Of a DNA stretch of 64,000 bases, positions 1 to 11,839 are shown in pieces. Origin of the DNA: Mytilus edulis (Eukaryota > Mollusca > Bivalvia > Mytilida > Mytilidae). The position numbers were made by a program, and so were the translations under genes. The stretch lies in NCBI RefSeq assembly GCF_963676685.1, contig NC_092348.1, positions 30,045,386 through 30,109,385 of the forward strand, in the 5' to 3' direction. How positions within the stretch are numbered: the first letter of the stretch is position 1; every line of letters starts with the position of its first letter. Under the pieces are notes generated by a model. That model worked only from the letters and a program-made list of their open reading frames with translations. It did no database searches and was not told the origin of the DNA.

Positions 1-221
1 ATTCTCAATTTTATTATAAAGTTTTATTAACAATAAAAAGGCAACAAAACAATTAATGATTAATACAACTTGTAAACATACTGCAATATTACAAAGTGAA
101 AAAAAAAAAGGCAGACGTTCTCTGATGAAATGATTTCCATTCCCCTATCAATTAAAAATGTTAAGAATAAAATGCATTTCCTACATTTTTTTTATGAAGA
201 TATTATTCTAAAGACACTTAC

Positions 222-3200
222 TATCACTTCCGGTGCCCTGTTGCTCGCCTTTCTTTAATGTTTTCAATTTGATTTGCCTAAGGTTTTCATGGTATCCAGT
301 GAATTCACAGTCTGGAAGTTCCTCAGAAAATCTATGTTGAAGATGAAATTCCTTGTAAATAGAAATATATAAGCAAACTTTATTAAAACATTTTATAATC
401 TATATTTTATACAATATATAGATACATGTACCATGCATTGTCGTTAAGTTGGGGTCAAACTCTTATTTGGCATTACAATGAGAAAGATCGTATCATAGGA
501 AGCATGTTTACTAAGTTTCAGGTTGATTGGTCTTTAATTTCATGAAAAACTACCTTCACCAATTTTTTTTTAACTGAAGCGGGATAGACGGACGAATGAA
601 CGAACAGACATACAGACGGAAAAATATAATGGCCCTAGGTGGAGCATACAATGCGAGCCTTTGCATTTCGATAGGACTTGTTTTTTAAATAACATACGTA
701 TATATATATAGTATTGTGATACTCAGGAAGTCACATTGTTAGACTAAGTATTATTAAACACCTCATAATCATTTCTAAATTTAAACAATCTTAATTTGCA
801 ACAAATCTTATAATATATGTAATATCTTTCAAGTTCGCTTCATTGTTCAAATACTTCAATATTCTTATAAAATGAGGACCATATTTCGAATTAATCGCGG
901 GGGCTTTTATTTAACTGTCATACATGCATGCAGATCCGTTTTAGATTTGCTTATTTCCGCGCATTTGAAATTTATTTCTAGTTTAACGTCTTCATATACA
1001 AACTTTACTCATAAATAATAATAATTACCTGTGGTGATACACTATTGTATTTTGAACTAAGTGTATTTACGATGTTGGTAACTAAATGTTGGCTCTCAGT
1101 TTCTAGCTTTTGGGTGTGCTGCATAAGGTCATGTGACCTGTGTAAACAAATATGCAAATTATATTTCAAAATATGTCCTCGCTGATATCCTCTTGAAGGA
1201 CTATATAATGAGTCTGAGAGTTTATAATAAAGAATTTGAACTTTTAAGAGACAAAAAATGGCGTGGTATGTGTGACAAGTCAAAACACAATTTTTTAAAC
1301 GAGAAATTAGTTTATAATAATTTTATTTTTTCACTATGATACCAAATGTTGGAAAAATAATTAAAAGGCGGGTTTCACTTTACAATTTTTGCCATAGAAA
1401 ATAATTGTCTTCACAAAATTATAAAAATATATCATTTTAGTTTAATTCTACATACATATTTTTATATATGTATATGTCGTGTACAAGTTGCGATTTTGTA
1501 CAGGTTATAACATGTACAAAAATATTGTACATGTTATAACTTGTATAATGCAAAAATACAAGTTATAACATGTACAAAAGTACCTCATACATGTTATAAC
1601 CTGTACAAAATATTGCTTAAAAATGGTTTTAACTTGTACAAAATTTAAGGTAAATCTTAATGAAGTAAAATATACATTTAAATTCACCAAAGCATAAAGA
1701 ACAACAATAAATAGGCCAGAACGTGTCTTTTTCTTTAGAGGACAATGATCACAAAGTTTCAGAAATATATGTTTCATGACTTATGTTGGCAAAATGTGTT
1801 TTCATGTAATTGTATTTTTAATTTTTTATGTAGTCCATCATGGTTTAAATAAGTGACACTATTTGCTAAAAGCTTGCATTTCTTCAATGACAATTACATT
1901 AAATACTAGTAACTAAATTCTTCCAAAAATTTTAAGAACGATGACTAAAAATTTTGGGTAATACTCCTCCCTCTCGTTTTAAAGCATGCAAAGACTAAAA
2001 CAATGTCTTATATGCTTACTCTGTAAAAGCAAGAGAGAGCTGAAATAGTTTTCATTGGACCACGCTTCATTATCAATATCTTTGGATCTACTCTTCAACA
2101 TTTTTGGCCTTCAGCATGACTTATGTAAATTTATAATTATTTTTTTTATATAAACTATAAGATCATTGCATGAGGCGGATGTCATTTTGATGTTTTAAAT
2201 ATATATCCTCTACTTTGAAAGCATGTATTTGTGTTCTTTGGATGTCGTCTGCTCCATGGTCTGGTTGTTGTCGTTAGACACATACCCCGTTTCCATTCCC
2301 AATTTTATTTGTATACACATCTGTCCTGGCTATCCTCAGTCTTATGTCTTTTAGTGTGAGCTAGAATGAAAGTATTTTACTATTGCCCTCAAAGTGGACA
2401 CTCACAATTATAATTCATCAAATAAAGATATGTCCATAGATAGTCATAAGAGGATCATAAGACATGTCCTAAGATATATCTTATGACAAGTCTTAGGAAT
2501 GCTTCGTAATACCGACCACTGGACATTAACTGTATCAAACAAGGACAAAACACACTAACATGAAGAAATAATAAAAACGTTATGAAAATATTATTGAGGT
2601 TAATAACATCTGTTGCGATAATAGAAACATATCCTTATTTTTCGATTTTGTACAAGTTAAAACCATTTTTAAGCAATATTTTGTACAGGTTATAACATGT
2701 ACGAGGTACTTTTGTACATGTTATAACTTGTATTTTTGCATTATACAAGTTATAACATGTACAATATTTTTGTACATGTTATAACCTGTACAAAATCGCA
2801 ACTTGTACACGACATATATATATAATGTTTGAATGATGCCATACCACTAGTCATATGCTTCCGATTTATAGAAAAAAGGATATCCTCTGAAATTAAGGAT
2901 CAAGTTGGAGGTAGATTAGCTTACCTTTCAGTGTTAACGGTTGACAAAACTCGCTTCAGAAAAACAAGTCCACTCAATATCTTTTCGTTGAATCCGTATT
3001 TTAGACTATCTAAAATTTGACTTTCCAACTGTAAAGAAATTATTTATAAATTACTCGTATAGTATGTAATAATAATAAATAGGTGGGTCACAGCTGACCC
3101 CTTAATAAAAATGTGTACTAGTTCAGTGAAAATGAACGTCATACTAAACTCCAAAACATATTTATAAATGAACTATTTTTTTTTTCAAATCATACCAGAC

Positions 3201-6200
3201 TTACAAAGGCCAGAGGCTCCTAACTATTTTTCTCCTTTCCAATTTAACTGAGTTCGCAGTATTGGTAAACGGAAAATGTGGTTCTCATATTTTGATTTTG
3301 AATTCATGTATGATAGTCTTGTGGAATAACTACGAATATTATTTCCCTCCCCTCCCCTCCCCTCCCCCAGAGAATCCTTTAAACAAGGGGTTGTAATTAC
3401 TATTTATTTCTTATTATCATTTATATATGTGTACCTGTCTCACTTTATCTTTGGCCACACTTTCAGCATAAAGCAAAGTCTGGTACTTTCCCGTAGTCTC
3501 AGCAGCTTTCTCCATCTTTCTCTCTAACTTTTCTTGAAGAAACTCCATGAAATCCTTTCTCCGCTCATGATTTTTAGGCGAGAATTTGTCTTCATATTCT
3601 GCGAAGAAGGTTTTTTTACGCTGAAGTAGGTCTGTAACAAAAGTCACCTTGTCGTTGATGACCCAACATTTCTGAAGAAAAAAATATAAACTACTCGTTC
3701 GGTTTGCCCGTGTGTGTTCTGATGTCATAGATTTTAACGAACGTAATCAATGCATCACTGGTAAATTGTTGTGTCAGGGATTTCGATACCATAAATTACT
3801 TAAAACTTTTACTAAATTCTTTCATAGATACAAAGATTTGATTAGTAAATTTGGCTATACCTGTAGAAAGCTTATTAAAAATGGTATTTCACATCCTAAA
3901 TTTTATGGTAATATTGTACTTAAAGCGAGGAAATCACTATGTGATCCTTGTAAACTCATCGAACCTTTAAACAAACTTATAAGTAATGGTTATCGTACCA
4001 ATATTGTAATAAGATCTCTGAATATAGTTCACATTGGCACTAATATTGATATTGCCATTAGCAAATTAAAACATAACTAAATTTCATTATCTTTTGAGGC
4101 GAGATGTATAGAGACACAGACACGTTAACTTTTATTTCTATAGAAGTCGCTCTTCACTATACTACTACCTGTCGATACATTTATTTTTGGCATTGCACAA
4201 GTCATCTCTTCTTTGACTATTAATGACGTTAAAATACTAAATCCCTGTGATGTGTTTTAGTCGATTTTAGTCTCTGATGCATGATTTTTTATTATTTATT
4301 GGTTTTGGCTTTTAACTAGCTGTCAGTAACTGCGAGTACTCTCAAATCGTATTTTCTTGTTAATTCGACCTGTTGATACTGTTTATAATGCTTTTTTGTT
4401 ATTTTTTATTTATATGGATCTTGTCTGTACACCAGCTTTCATTATTTGTAATATCTTCAATTTTTCACTTATTCTTACAACATTTGTATAAACTTCAAGA
4501 TTATAAAAAAACCGGTTTTTTTTCTAAAGTGAACATTGATTGGTTAAATATTTCTCAGTCATGTCCTGTGTTTGAATTTGTTTGTTAGCTTTTTGGTCAT
4601 GAATGTTTGTCCCTTATATTTAATTAACTGTGCATTTGTATTCAGATATCGCAGATCAAATTAATTCGTTCATTGTTTAATCATACGTTTTTTGATTGAG
4701 TTAAGTCTGCCAATTGATAGTTTATCGTATGTTTTTCTTTGTTGTGATGTTATGCTATTGTTTCAGAAAAAGGGAGAAGGTTTGGATCCATTAAAACGTT
4801 TAATCCCGCTGCAAATGTTTGCACCTGTCCTAAGTCAGGAATCTGATGTACAGTAGTTGTCGTTTGTTTATGTAATATATACGTGTTTCTCGTTTCTCGT
4901 TTTGTTTATATAGATTAGACCGTTGGTTTTCCCGTTTGAATGGTTTTACACTAGTAATTTTGGGGCCCTTTATAGCTTGTTGTTCGGTGTGAGCCAAGGC
5001 TCCGTGTTGAAGGCCGTACTTTAACCTATAATGGTTTACTTTTTAAATTGTTATTTGTATGGAGAGTTGTCTCATTGGCACTCACACCACATCTTCCTAT
5101 ATCTATCAAATAAATAAATTTGTTGCAAATATCTTCAAAACAAAACAAAAACATTTCTTGCGGTTACTACATTAAACTTGAGAACTATGGAACAATGGAA
5201 AAAATACGAAATCAATTTTAAAACAATGAAACAACAAAATAACGGAACGACATTTATTGTAGAACACTACGATAAGTCTTTCGGTAATTCAAATATGTTC
5301 CGTTTATTCTGTTGTAACGCTGCTTTGGTTGTTTTGCTGTTTCGGTTTGTTTGATTTTTTTATTGATTGTTTTACTGTTTCGTTGCTTTGCTGTTCCGTT
5401 TTACTGTAATATCAAAATAATTGTTGATGTTTATATTTTACCTTTTGTTGTTCCTGAAGATCCTGGTAAATTTTCTCGTGGTTCTCTATCAATTTCTTTA
5501 GATCTTGTACTTCTTTGTATTCTCTTATTTGTTTATACCGCTTGTGGCATTTTTTCTCCATTAATCTAAAAAAAAAAAAACAGAATTGTATTAGAAAACA
5601 AGTGAAATTTAGTTTGATTGATAAATCATATTCTAAATTACCACATAAATCTCTCGAACTTTTATGTTTTCCGCATGTTTTTCATGTTATTTCTTCGAAA
5701 CGGATTTCTAATTTCTCAAGCAGCGACAAAATATTATCCAAAAATAAAATTCCCGAATTTCTGTTTTAACTTTTATTTTTTAATGTTTTTCGGTGAAGCG
5801 AATTTCTAAAATACAACCAAAATATTTTTTAAAGAATGAAAAATCTGAATTTGTTAAGATAGCATGTTATCCGAAAGGTAAATTCTTTGAACTCACGTTT
5901 CTTTTGGCAGAATTCTGCCTCCTACTATCATTTTCTGAAATTTGTCAAGAATCACCCTGGCAACTGATGGCTTAGCGGATTCAGATAGTGACCAATTCTC
6001 CTGGGACTCGACAACACTGAAAACTGTCTCAGTCAACGTGTAAAATAACTCGTTCATCTTAGGAAACACTGAAAAGATATTACATTGTGCATTGCTTAAT
6101 CATTTCAGAAACAAATATTCAGTAGCATATAAAAGATCACCCTGTTTGTAACAAGGTGTTTTTTAAATGTTGGTCAATGACAGAAGAATTCGCAAGCCTT

Positions 6201-6775
6201 TTGAGTTTTTCATAAAAACATCGAATTGTACTTATCTCCGAAAATAAACAACCTATTTTTTAATTAAGTCAAATAATAAAATCGTGTTCTCAGATACAAT
6301 ATATATATAATATATATAATATATAAAAGTCTATAAAAAAGACCAACCAGCAAATTTACTATGTACCGGATCGTCTAAAATAGGCGATACTATGCAGATA
6401 AGGAAAAAATTATATCAGTCTAAAGATTTGCACAACGGTACTGATATAAGATGTTATAATACGAAAATGTTGTTATTAAATCGTGTTGACAAATATTTCG
6501 GCTCAACAAATGGCCTTCTTCTTCTTAAATCGTGTTGAGCCGAAATATTTGTCTCAACAAATGGCCTTCTTAAAGAAGAAGAAGGCCATTTGTTGAGCCG
6601 AAATATTTGTCAACACGATTTAAGAAGAAGAAGGCCATTTGTTGAGCCGAAATATTTGTTAACACGATTTAAGAAGAAGGCCATTTGTTGAGCCGAAATA
6701 TTTGTCAACACGATTTAATAACAACATTTTCGTATTATAACATCTTATATCAGTACCGTTGTGCAAATCTTTAGA

Positions 6776-6807
<32 letters not shown>

Positions 6808-7477
6808 CTAAATTAGGGAAGTTAAAATTCTCAAGAAAATAATTGTATAAACAAGATTTCTTACCAAAATAATCTTGAATATTTTGTGTTTTTCAATATA
6901 AAACATCTTCTTTGACATATGTAGAAGTCTTTTGGTAACAAAAACTTACCTTCATCTGTTTTATAATCTCTCAATCTCTTCATGATGCTGACCATCTTCT
7001 CCATACGTACTTCATCTATTGTTGGATCAATATGGTCTTCTAGCTCTTCGCACAATGTTGTAAAGTTATCAATACTGCAATTCGAAAAATTCTAATCTTA
7101 CTTTGTACTTAAAGAAAAGTTTGAAACTGCACGGTAATTGATTGTATGGATGGGGTTAACAGCATAAAGAATGATAGGCAAACATTCAAAATATGGGACA
7201 AACAATATAAATTGAGAAAATATGAGAAGAAAAAGGAAAGAATTGAGAATATGGTTGGAAATAAATAAATAAAATTAGAGAAAAGAGGTATAAAAAGTTC
7301 AAGATAAATGTAATGAATCAAAACTCGTAGATAAAAAAAAATAGAAATATTTAACCAAAATTAATTCTTCGGTTATCAAATTTAATGATGTAGAGAGTCA
7401 ATATCGGTATACTTAACTTACCGGTGATATGGACCGGACATAAGCCGATATATATCTGGTATTAACACTGAATTCAT
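222..7477 (-). CDS. Unrecognised coiled-coil-like protein, copy A (3' end off the window)
   Basis: Eight coding exons on the minus strand, in order of translation: 7422-7477 (ATG at 7475-7477), 6950-7074, 5897-6068, 5442-5565, 3435-3671, 2925-3028, 1029-1137, 222-351. All introns are GT-AG and every junction keeps phase (2,1,2,0,0,2,0, then 1 at the edge), giving about 352 residues. The last two exons known from copy B would lie left of base 1. The protein is rich in Lys, Glu and Gln, with helix-like stretches such as YKEVQDLKKLIENHEK and EFLQEKLERKMEKAAE. I see no signal peptide, membrane segment or catalytic motif and do not recognise the family. A cytoplasmic coiled-coil role is a guess. 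Exon lengths match copy B exactly, so this is a tandem duplicate under coding constraint. Introns carry a foldback element, a retroelement tail and a palindrome absent from copy B. Confidence 0.8.
441..690. repeat. Old dispersed repeat in an intron of copy A
   Basis: Contains the GACAGACGGACGAACGAAC-like run and AGGTGGAGCATAC end of a common mussel repeat. The same insertion is at 22013-22262 in copy B, so it predates the duplication. Confidence 0.55.
1476..2813. mobile_element. Foldback element with about 170-bp inverted ends
   Basis: Starts GTCGTGTACAAGTTGCG and ends with the exact complement. The inverted arms (about 1476-1645 and 2648-2813) match almost base for base. Each arm is itself built of short inverted units of GTTATAACATGTACAAAA type. 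The copy B intron at about 27750 is an empty site, so it inserted after duplication or was lost from B. No transposase is encoded; the interior is non-coding and carries a piece of a common retroelement tail near 2235-2330. Confidence 0.75.
2235..2330 (-). repeat. Fragment of a retroelement 3' tail (GTCGGGTTGTTGTC family)
   Basis: Reverse-oriented piece with CTGCTCCATGGTCTGGTTG and CATACCCCGTTTCC, matching the fuller copy at 50560-50815. It is nested inside the foldback element. Confidence 0.5.
3080..3216 (+). repeat. Retroelement tail fragment shared by both gene copies
   Basis: Contains GTGTACTAGTTCAGTGA and CAAAGGCCAGAGGCTCC, as in the copy at 35917-36160. The same fragment is at 27998-28150 in copy B, so it predates the duplication. 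Confidence 0.5.
3692..5105 (+). mobile_element. 5'-truncated retroelement: reverse-transcriptase C-terminus and 3' tail
   Basis: Present in the intron of copy A and absent from copy B (empty site near 28610). It opens in frame with LVRFARVCSDVIDFN and codes to a stop at 4080, then has a long non-coding tail with CCTGTCCTAAGTCAGGA near 4830 and the GTTGTCTCATTGGCACTC end near 5070. The missing 5' part and single-event insertion fit target-primed reverse transcription. The element class is not settled; the C-terminal signature is known to me from bivalve reverse-transcriptase proteins. Confidence 0.65.
3694..4080 (+). pseudogene. Reverse-transcriptase C-terminal fragment
   Basis: About 128 codons with no ATG start. 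Visible motifs: QGFRYHKLLKTFTKFF, HPKFYGNIVLKARK, and the terminal PLNKLISNGY plus IVIRSLNIVHIG. The last block matches the shorter fragment at 50027-50161 (PLNRLIKKGY, VVRSLKIAYFG). The catalytic reverse-transcriptase core is not in the window, so this cannot work alone. Confidence 0.6.
6411..6785. repeat. Large palindrome with about 50-bp internal units
   Basis: Left arm from 6411 (TATATCAGTCTAAAG) and right arm to about 6783 (CTTTAGACTGATAT) are complementary. The right arm holds three tandem units of AAGGCCATTTGTTGAGCCGA type, the left arm about two. In one left unit (near 6526-6560) the short segment between GTT and CAAC is flipped. Absent from copy B. An AT microsatellite follows (6780-6807). 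Confidence 0.75.
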
Positions 7478-7640
7478 TTCTTTGTCTTCTTAAAAGTCAA
7501 CGAAACTATCCTGGAAATATTTTGTGACTTTCTATGGCGTAGTGAAGGAACGTCGCTACAGAGAAGACAGAGAAAGATGACAACGTCATAGTTCTATTGC
7601 TTCGCCATTGGTTGACGATGTCAAAGAAGCAAAGACAATT
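7478..7640 (-). promoter_or_regulatory. 5' UTR and proximal promoter of copy A
   Basis: About 160 bp upstream of the ATG are almost unchanged between copies A and B, against weaker matching in introns. Minus-strand CCAAT box at 7605-7611 (ccattgg on plus), about 130 bp before the ATG, and a TGACGT half-site near 7580-7590. No clear TATA box. The transcription start is not determined. Confidence 0.5.
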
Positions 7641-8040
7641 GACAGAAGCGCCTTGTAAAATAAACTAAAATATTATTATTATAAATTTTTATTCAGATTT
7701 TGAACAGGTATAGCAAAAATTGAATTTAACGCATTTCTTAAAAATATCGTATTTTTTGCTTTTTGCAGTATATCGTTCGTAGCAGAGAAAGCTTGGCATT
7801 ATCAGGCGCGAAAAATTACATTACATGTATGTTTCATTATGTTACGTTATCTTTGTTGGCTAACAAAAATCTCGCGTCCTTCTGAAATTGACATTCATAA
7901 CATAATGAAATTGACAATTAGTTTAAACAATATTTATTCAGATAAATCAACATTAAACGATATTATACAAACGAAATAATATTAAGGAATAATTACATTA
8001 AATGCATGTTTCATTATAATACTTTATTGCTGATAGTTTT

Positions 8041-8122
8041 GTAAAAGCGTTGACCGTGCGCACATTTTTAGAATGAACTCTTTCGCGCTTCATACAAAAT
8101 GTACTTCGGTCAACGCTTTTAC
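8041..8122. repeat. 82-bp element with 15-bp perfect inverted ends (first of a pair)
   Basis: Begins GTAAAAGCGTTGACC and ends with its exact complement at 8108-8122. The middle holds GTGCGCACATTTTTAGAA and GCGCTTCAT. Followed by a short tail that also follows the second copy. Confidence 0.6.
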
Positions 8123-8429
8123 ACCCCAATGAAGTTGCAAAAAGAAGCATTCAATTCTTCATTGAGAAACAAGAATCTGTCTCCTTTTACAAAATTAATA
8201 CAATTATTGAACAATTATACATAGATTTAAATACTGGCATGCTATGTAATAAATATATGAATATGAAAAAGGTGGAAGAAGAAATTTAACATTGATGATG
8301 ACATAAGGTCCCACAATAAAGTGCACAGGTAATTTAACTAAAAACTTTATAGAAATCGCTTTTTCATTAACCTAGCTAAAAAATGCAATTATAAGTATTG
8401 AATGCTTCTGTTTGTAATTTCATAGGGTT

Positions 8430-8512
8430 CTAAAGCGTTGACCGTGCGCACATTTTTAGAAAGAAGCGCTTCCGCGCTTCATCCAAAATGTACTTGGGGT
8501 CAACGCTTTTTA
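8430..8512. repeat. 82-bp element, second of a direct pair
   Basis: Same core as 8041-8122 with a few changes (AAAGAAGCGCTTCCGCGC inside). The following AAAAAGAAGCATTCAATTC is also repeated, so the pair may come from a local duplication about 390 bp apart. Confidence 0.55.
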
Positions 8513-9062
8513 CACCCCTTTACAAAAAGAAGCATTCAATTCTTAAATGAAGACGAAAGAAATTATTCATGCGGGAAAGATCCGAGACCATGAGAGTTTT
8601 ACACAGACACAGAATCTTTCATTCTTAAATTATATCATCATATTTTTATAAAACACTTAATCAAAGCAATGTTTTGGTATAGTATCAAAAATGGAGCAAG
8701 ACCAATATTCTGAGAGAAAATAAAATTAGCAAGTTGCTAAGACCAAAACGGACCATCTTAAATGTACTAATATTTCATGAAACTGACATGATTAGGTCCA
8801 TAGTAAGTCACCGTGAAGAATCGAAAAAAAAAGTTCTTTAAATTTCCTTCTGCTCTGTAAAAATATTTTCAAGGCTACATTTACGATGGTTCGTTTTGCT
8901 CTCAGCGACTTCCTAATTTTATTTTATACTTACATATATAGTGTTGAAATTGGTAAATTGCAGTGCATTAGGAACTGGAAATCTCACTTCAGCTTCGATC
9001 TATATAATTGCCATATCTAAAGACGATGATGATTTTTAGACAAACCAGTTTCAATGCATTTT

Positions 9063-9568
9063 AACGGTTCCAACCTGTCTTAAGGTAACACGATACCGAA
9101 TTGCATATCTCCCGATTTCCAAACTTTTTGGAATACACATGCACGTGTTTTTGTATCGAGTTACATCAGAATATGTAATAAAAAATGGGGGTCACCATTT
9201 TTGTTTTCTTTGTAATTTTCATAAGAAAACGTCAATTTTGGCGACAAATTTACAAAGGTATGTAGGGGAAATGCCTTTTTTTCGGCTTACCTTTTTAGAT
9301 TTTCCAAAGGATGGCTAACGTTCTTTTATACGGAGAAAAACAAAAAACTAACATAATATCCGGGACTGCATACTGAATCCATACACGTATAGAAACTCAT
9401 ATGTCACCATCCTTGTTTTTGAAATTTTTGAAATAAATGGCTACAAAGATGACCGCAAAAGTGTGACGTTAAATTATACAGAATATAACGTAATTCCTAC
9501 TCAGAGATATAGAAACAAATATTGTCGGGATCTGAATGGTGATTATTTTATTTCCATTTCCCCTGTCC
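9063..9568. other. Non-coding stretch, nothing recognised
   Basis: No open frame with coding character and no repeat partner noticed in the window. It marks the end of homology with the upstream flank of copy B. Confidence 0.4.
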
Positions 9569-9710
9569 ACGGCCGACACTCGGCTAACCGAGAGATTGGT
9601 CGGTTAATCTATATTGAGTATGCGGCTATATCGGCGGTTGGTCTGTTAATCGGGTTGGCTAAAGTCTGTTAATCGGGTTGGCTAAAGTCTGTTAATCAGG
9701 TGTTATCGAG
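9569..9710 (+). repeat. Dispersed repeat with TCTGTTAATCGGGTTGG units (inverted partner at 15347)
   Basis: Starts ACGGCCGACACTCGGCTAAC and runs into 2-3 tandem 23-bp units of TCTGTTAATCGGGTTGGC. The first ~90 bp are found inverted at 15347-15447. More TCTGTTAAT words occur at 10070-10135. Confidence 0.55.
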
Positions 9711-10397
9711 AAAATCATTGAAAGTTCAGCATGTTTCATTGTATAACTTTCTAAATATATTTTCATCATAAAAAATATTCATGTCTAACAAAACAATTCA
9801 ATGTACTGAATTCAGTGGTGTAATTATTATTTTTCTAGCTTCGATGTACAATCTATAAAATGAAAAGGCGGATTACTCATCAATAAATTTATACACATTT
9901 TACACACATAAAATGTACACAAAATGACCATTGGTTAAATTTACTTGCATTCAATATTTTGAACATCGAAAAAAGAAAGGCATTATGTTTTTTAACCATA
10001 TTGATATCATTGTGTGAAAAATCTACACGAAAATCTGTATTTTGGTGACATAAATCAATCTCTATTTAAAACCGGGTCTGTTAATGGGTCGGATGTATAA
10101 AACCCGGTCTGTTAATTGGTCTGTTAAGAGTTATGAATGGCAATAAAAGTATAATTTTATTGCTATATGGGGTGTTATCGGATCAAATGAGTAGGCTCAA
10201 GACGAGCGGCTAAAATATACGAAAACAACACATGAGCAAGGAAACATAACATATACGGAAACAACATTGATAAAAATGATTTCAAAAAGTGTAATATTCA
10301 AGTAATATTAATTTCATCCAAGAATGATCGCATATATCATGTTGATTCTGTTTAATTGTCATGAATGACACAAATTTGTCAACTTCATTGGTAACCA

Positions 10398-11158
10398 GGG
10401 GCCTGTTTATCGAAGCTCTCTTAGGATTAGGACGTGTCCTAAGACCAACTTAGGACACATCTTAGTCCTAAATGGGTTTATCAAACATGTCGCAACTTAG
10501 GAAAATCCTAGGAATTGTCCTAACTTTAGGATATCAATTTAGGTGTCTTAAGATGGTCTTAGGATGGTCCTAACTTTAGGATACATTCGAATTTCGTCTT
10601 TTGTTCCTTTTCACGCGTCTTATTTTCGAAGCAGTAGTAAAAATAGTTGAAATTCTCCGTAATGATATGAATAATGCACGAGATTTGCATTTGAACTGTT
10701 AAAGAATGAAAATGTAACACTTCGAATTCAACTCACTCAAAAACATGTTATGATTTTTACGTATTATATATCTTGTTTACAGTTAGTTTGTTGCTTTTTT
10801 ATTTTTGTGTCATGTTTTGTTTCATACAGTTTAAATGTACAATTATTTTAAAAAAAATATTTATTACCTTTAATTTAAAACTACATATTAGTTATTAGAT
10901 TTTAATTAACCATATTTGAAATAAAATTATTGATAAAATATGATATCATAATTATTTTTTTTCTTCATATTCGGTTTGTATTTTCTTTTCCGCTAATACT
11001 TAGGACATCATCAGTTAGGACGTCCTAGCTAAGATATTCCTAAGATAGTTTCGATGTGCATGCTGAGACGTGTCGTAAGTCGGTCCTAACTTTATCCTAA
11101 CTTCTGTCCTAAGAAATTCTTAGGACCGATCTTAGGACAGTTTTGATAAACAGGCCCC
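10398..11158. mobile_element. Non-autonomous inverted-repeat element rich in TTAGGA/TCCTAA
   Basis: Ends GGGGCCTGTTTATC (10398) and GATAAACAGGCCCC (to 11158) are complementary. Both ends are crowded with TCCTAAG/CTTAGGA words in both orientations, and the AT-rich middle has no coding capacity. No target-site duplication is clear. A small relic with the same words is near 2445-2510. Confidence 0.65.
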
Positions 11159-11259
11159 AGTATAGTAATCAGAGATAAACGTGGTAATGTAACTAAACAT
11201 CAGTAAGTAAAATATATTGGGATGACAAAATATGAAAAATAGAGAAAGAATAATGAGTA

Positions 11260-11548
11260 AGGCAGCAACCATTTGATTTTCTGGGGGGGAGGGGGGGGGG
11301 GGGCTATGTTTTTTTTTCTGGACCAATTTTTTTTTTCGCCTGCGACAAGTCGAAAACAATTTTTTTCTTTTAATTTTAACATTACATATAGTGGCAGCTG
11401 AGGGTGAAACAAACAATTTTTTTTTCTCAGAATCAAAAACAAATTATTTTTTTTCTCCAAAAACTGGAAACAAACTTTTTTTCCAAAAAAAACCATAGCC
11501 CCCCCCCCCCCCCCCCCCCCTCCCCAGAAAATCAAATGGTTGCTGCCT
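11260..11548. mobile_element. MITE-like element with poly-G and poly-C arms
   Basis: Arms AGGCAGCAACCATTTGATTT (11260) and its complement (to 11548) flank G and C runs of about 20 bases. The middle has poly-T blocks. Long-read or Sanger error in the homopolymers is possible. Confidence 0.65.
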
Positions 11549-11839
11549 AAGATAAAAAAAAAATGTAGAAAAAGATGACATAACAATTTAAAAAATACAG
11601 AAATAAACAATACCCCCAATCCGGACCCTCATGGTATACGTGACGAGAATCTGGATGGAAACGCAGAATATAGAATAATGTATAAGGACAGTAGAGAGCG
11701 ATACATTGCTAAAAACGAGAGAAAAATAATACTTGTTTAAGAATACACACATGAAACACTGATGGCTGTTGAAACAGTAACGGATTGCGATGTACTTATA
11801 TTGGTGACAAATTTTAGAAGTTTACACACGGACAACTAT

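Larger units (their letters stand above)
7641..9062. other. Upstream flank of copy A, partly shared with copy B
   Basis: Non-coding. Blocks match 31091-31810: the TCAGGCGCGAAAA block near 7800 and 31410, and the stretch ending in caaaccagtttca near 9040 and 31770. The duplication therefore reaches about 1.6 kb upstream of the ATG. A pair of 82-bp elements (see 8041 and 8430) lies in the part that copy B lacks. Confidence 0.5.

Noticed and set aside
1505..1777. 90-codon open frame in the foldback element
   Set aside because: Made by the inverted-repeat units; not a transposase.
9463..9672. 69-codon open frame
   Set aside because: Runs into the TCTGTTAATCGGG tandem repeat; no domain, chance frame.
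11200..11619. 139-codon open frame with Gly or Pro runs
   Set aside because: Created by poly-G/poly-C and poly-T runs of a MITE-like palindrome.
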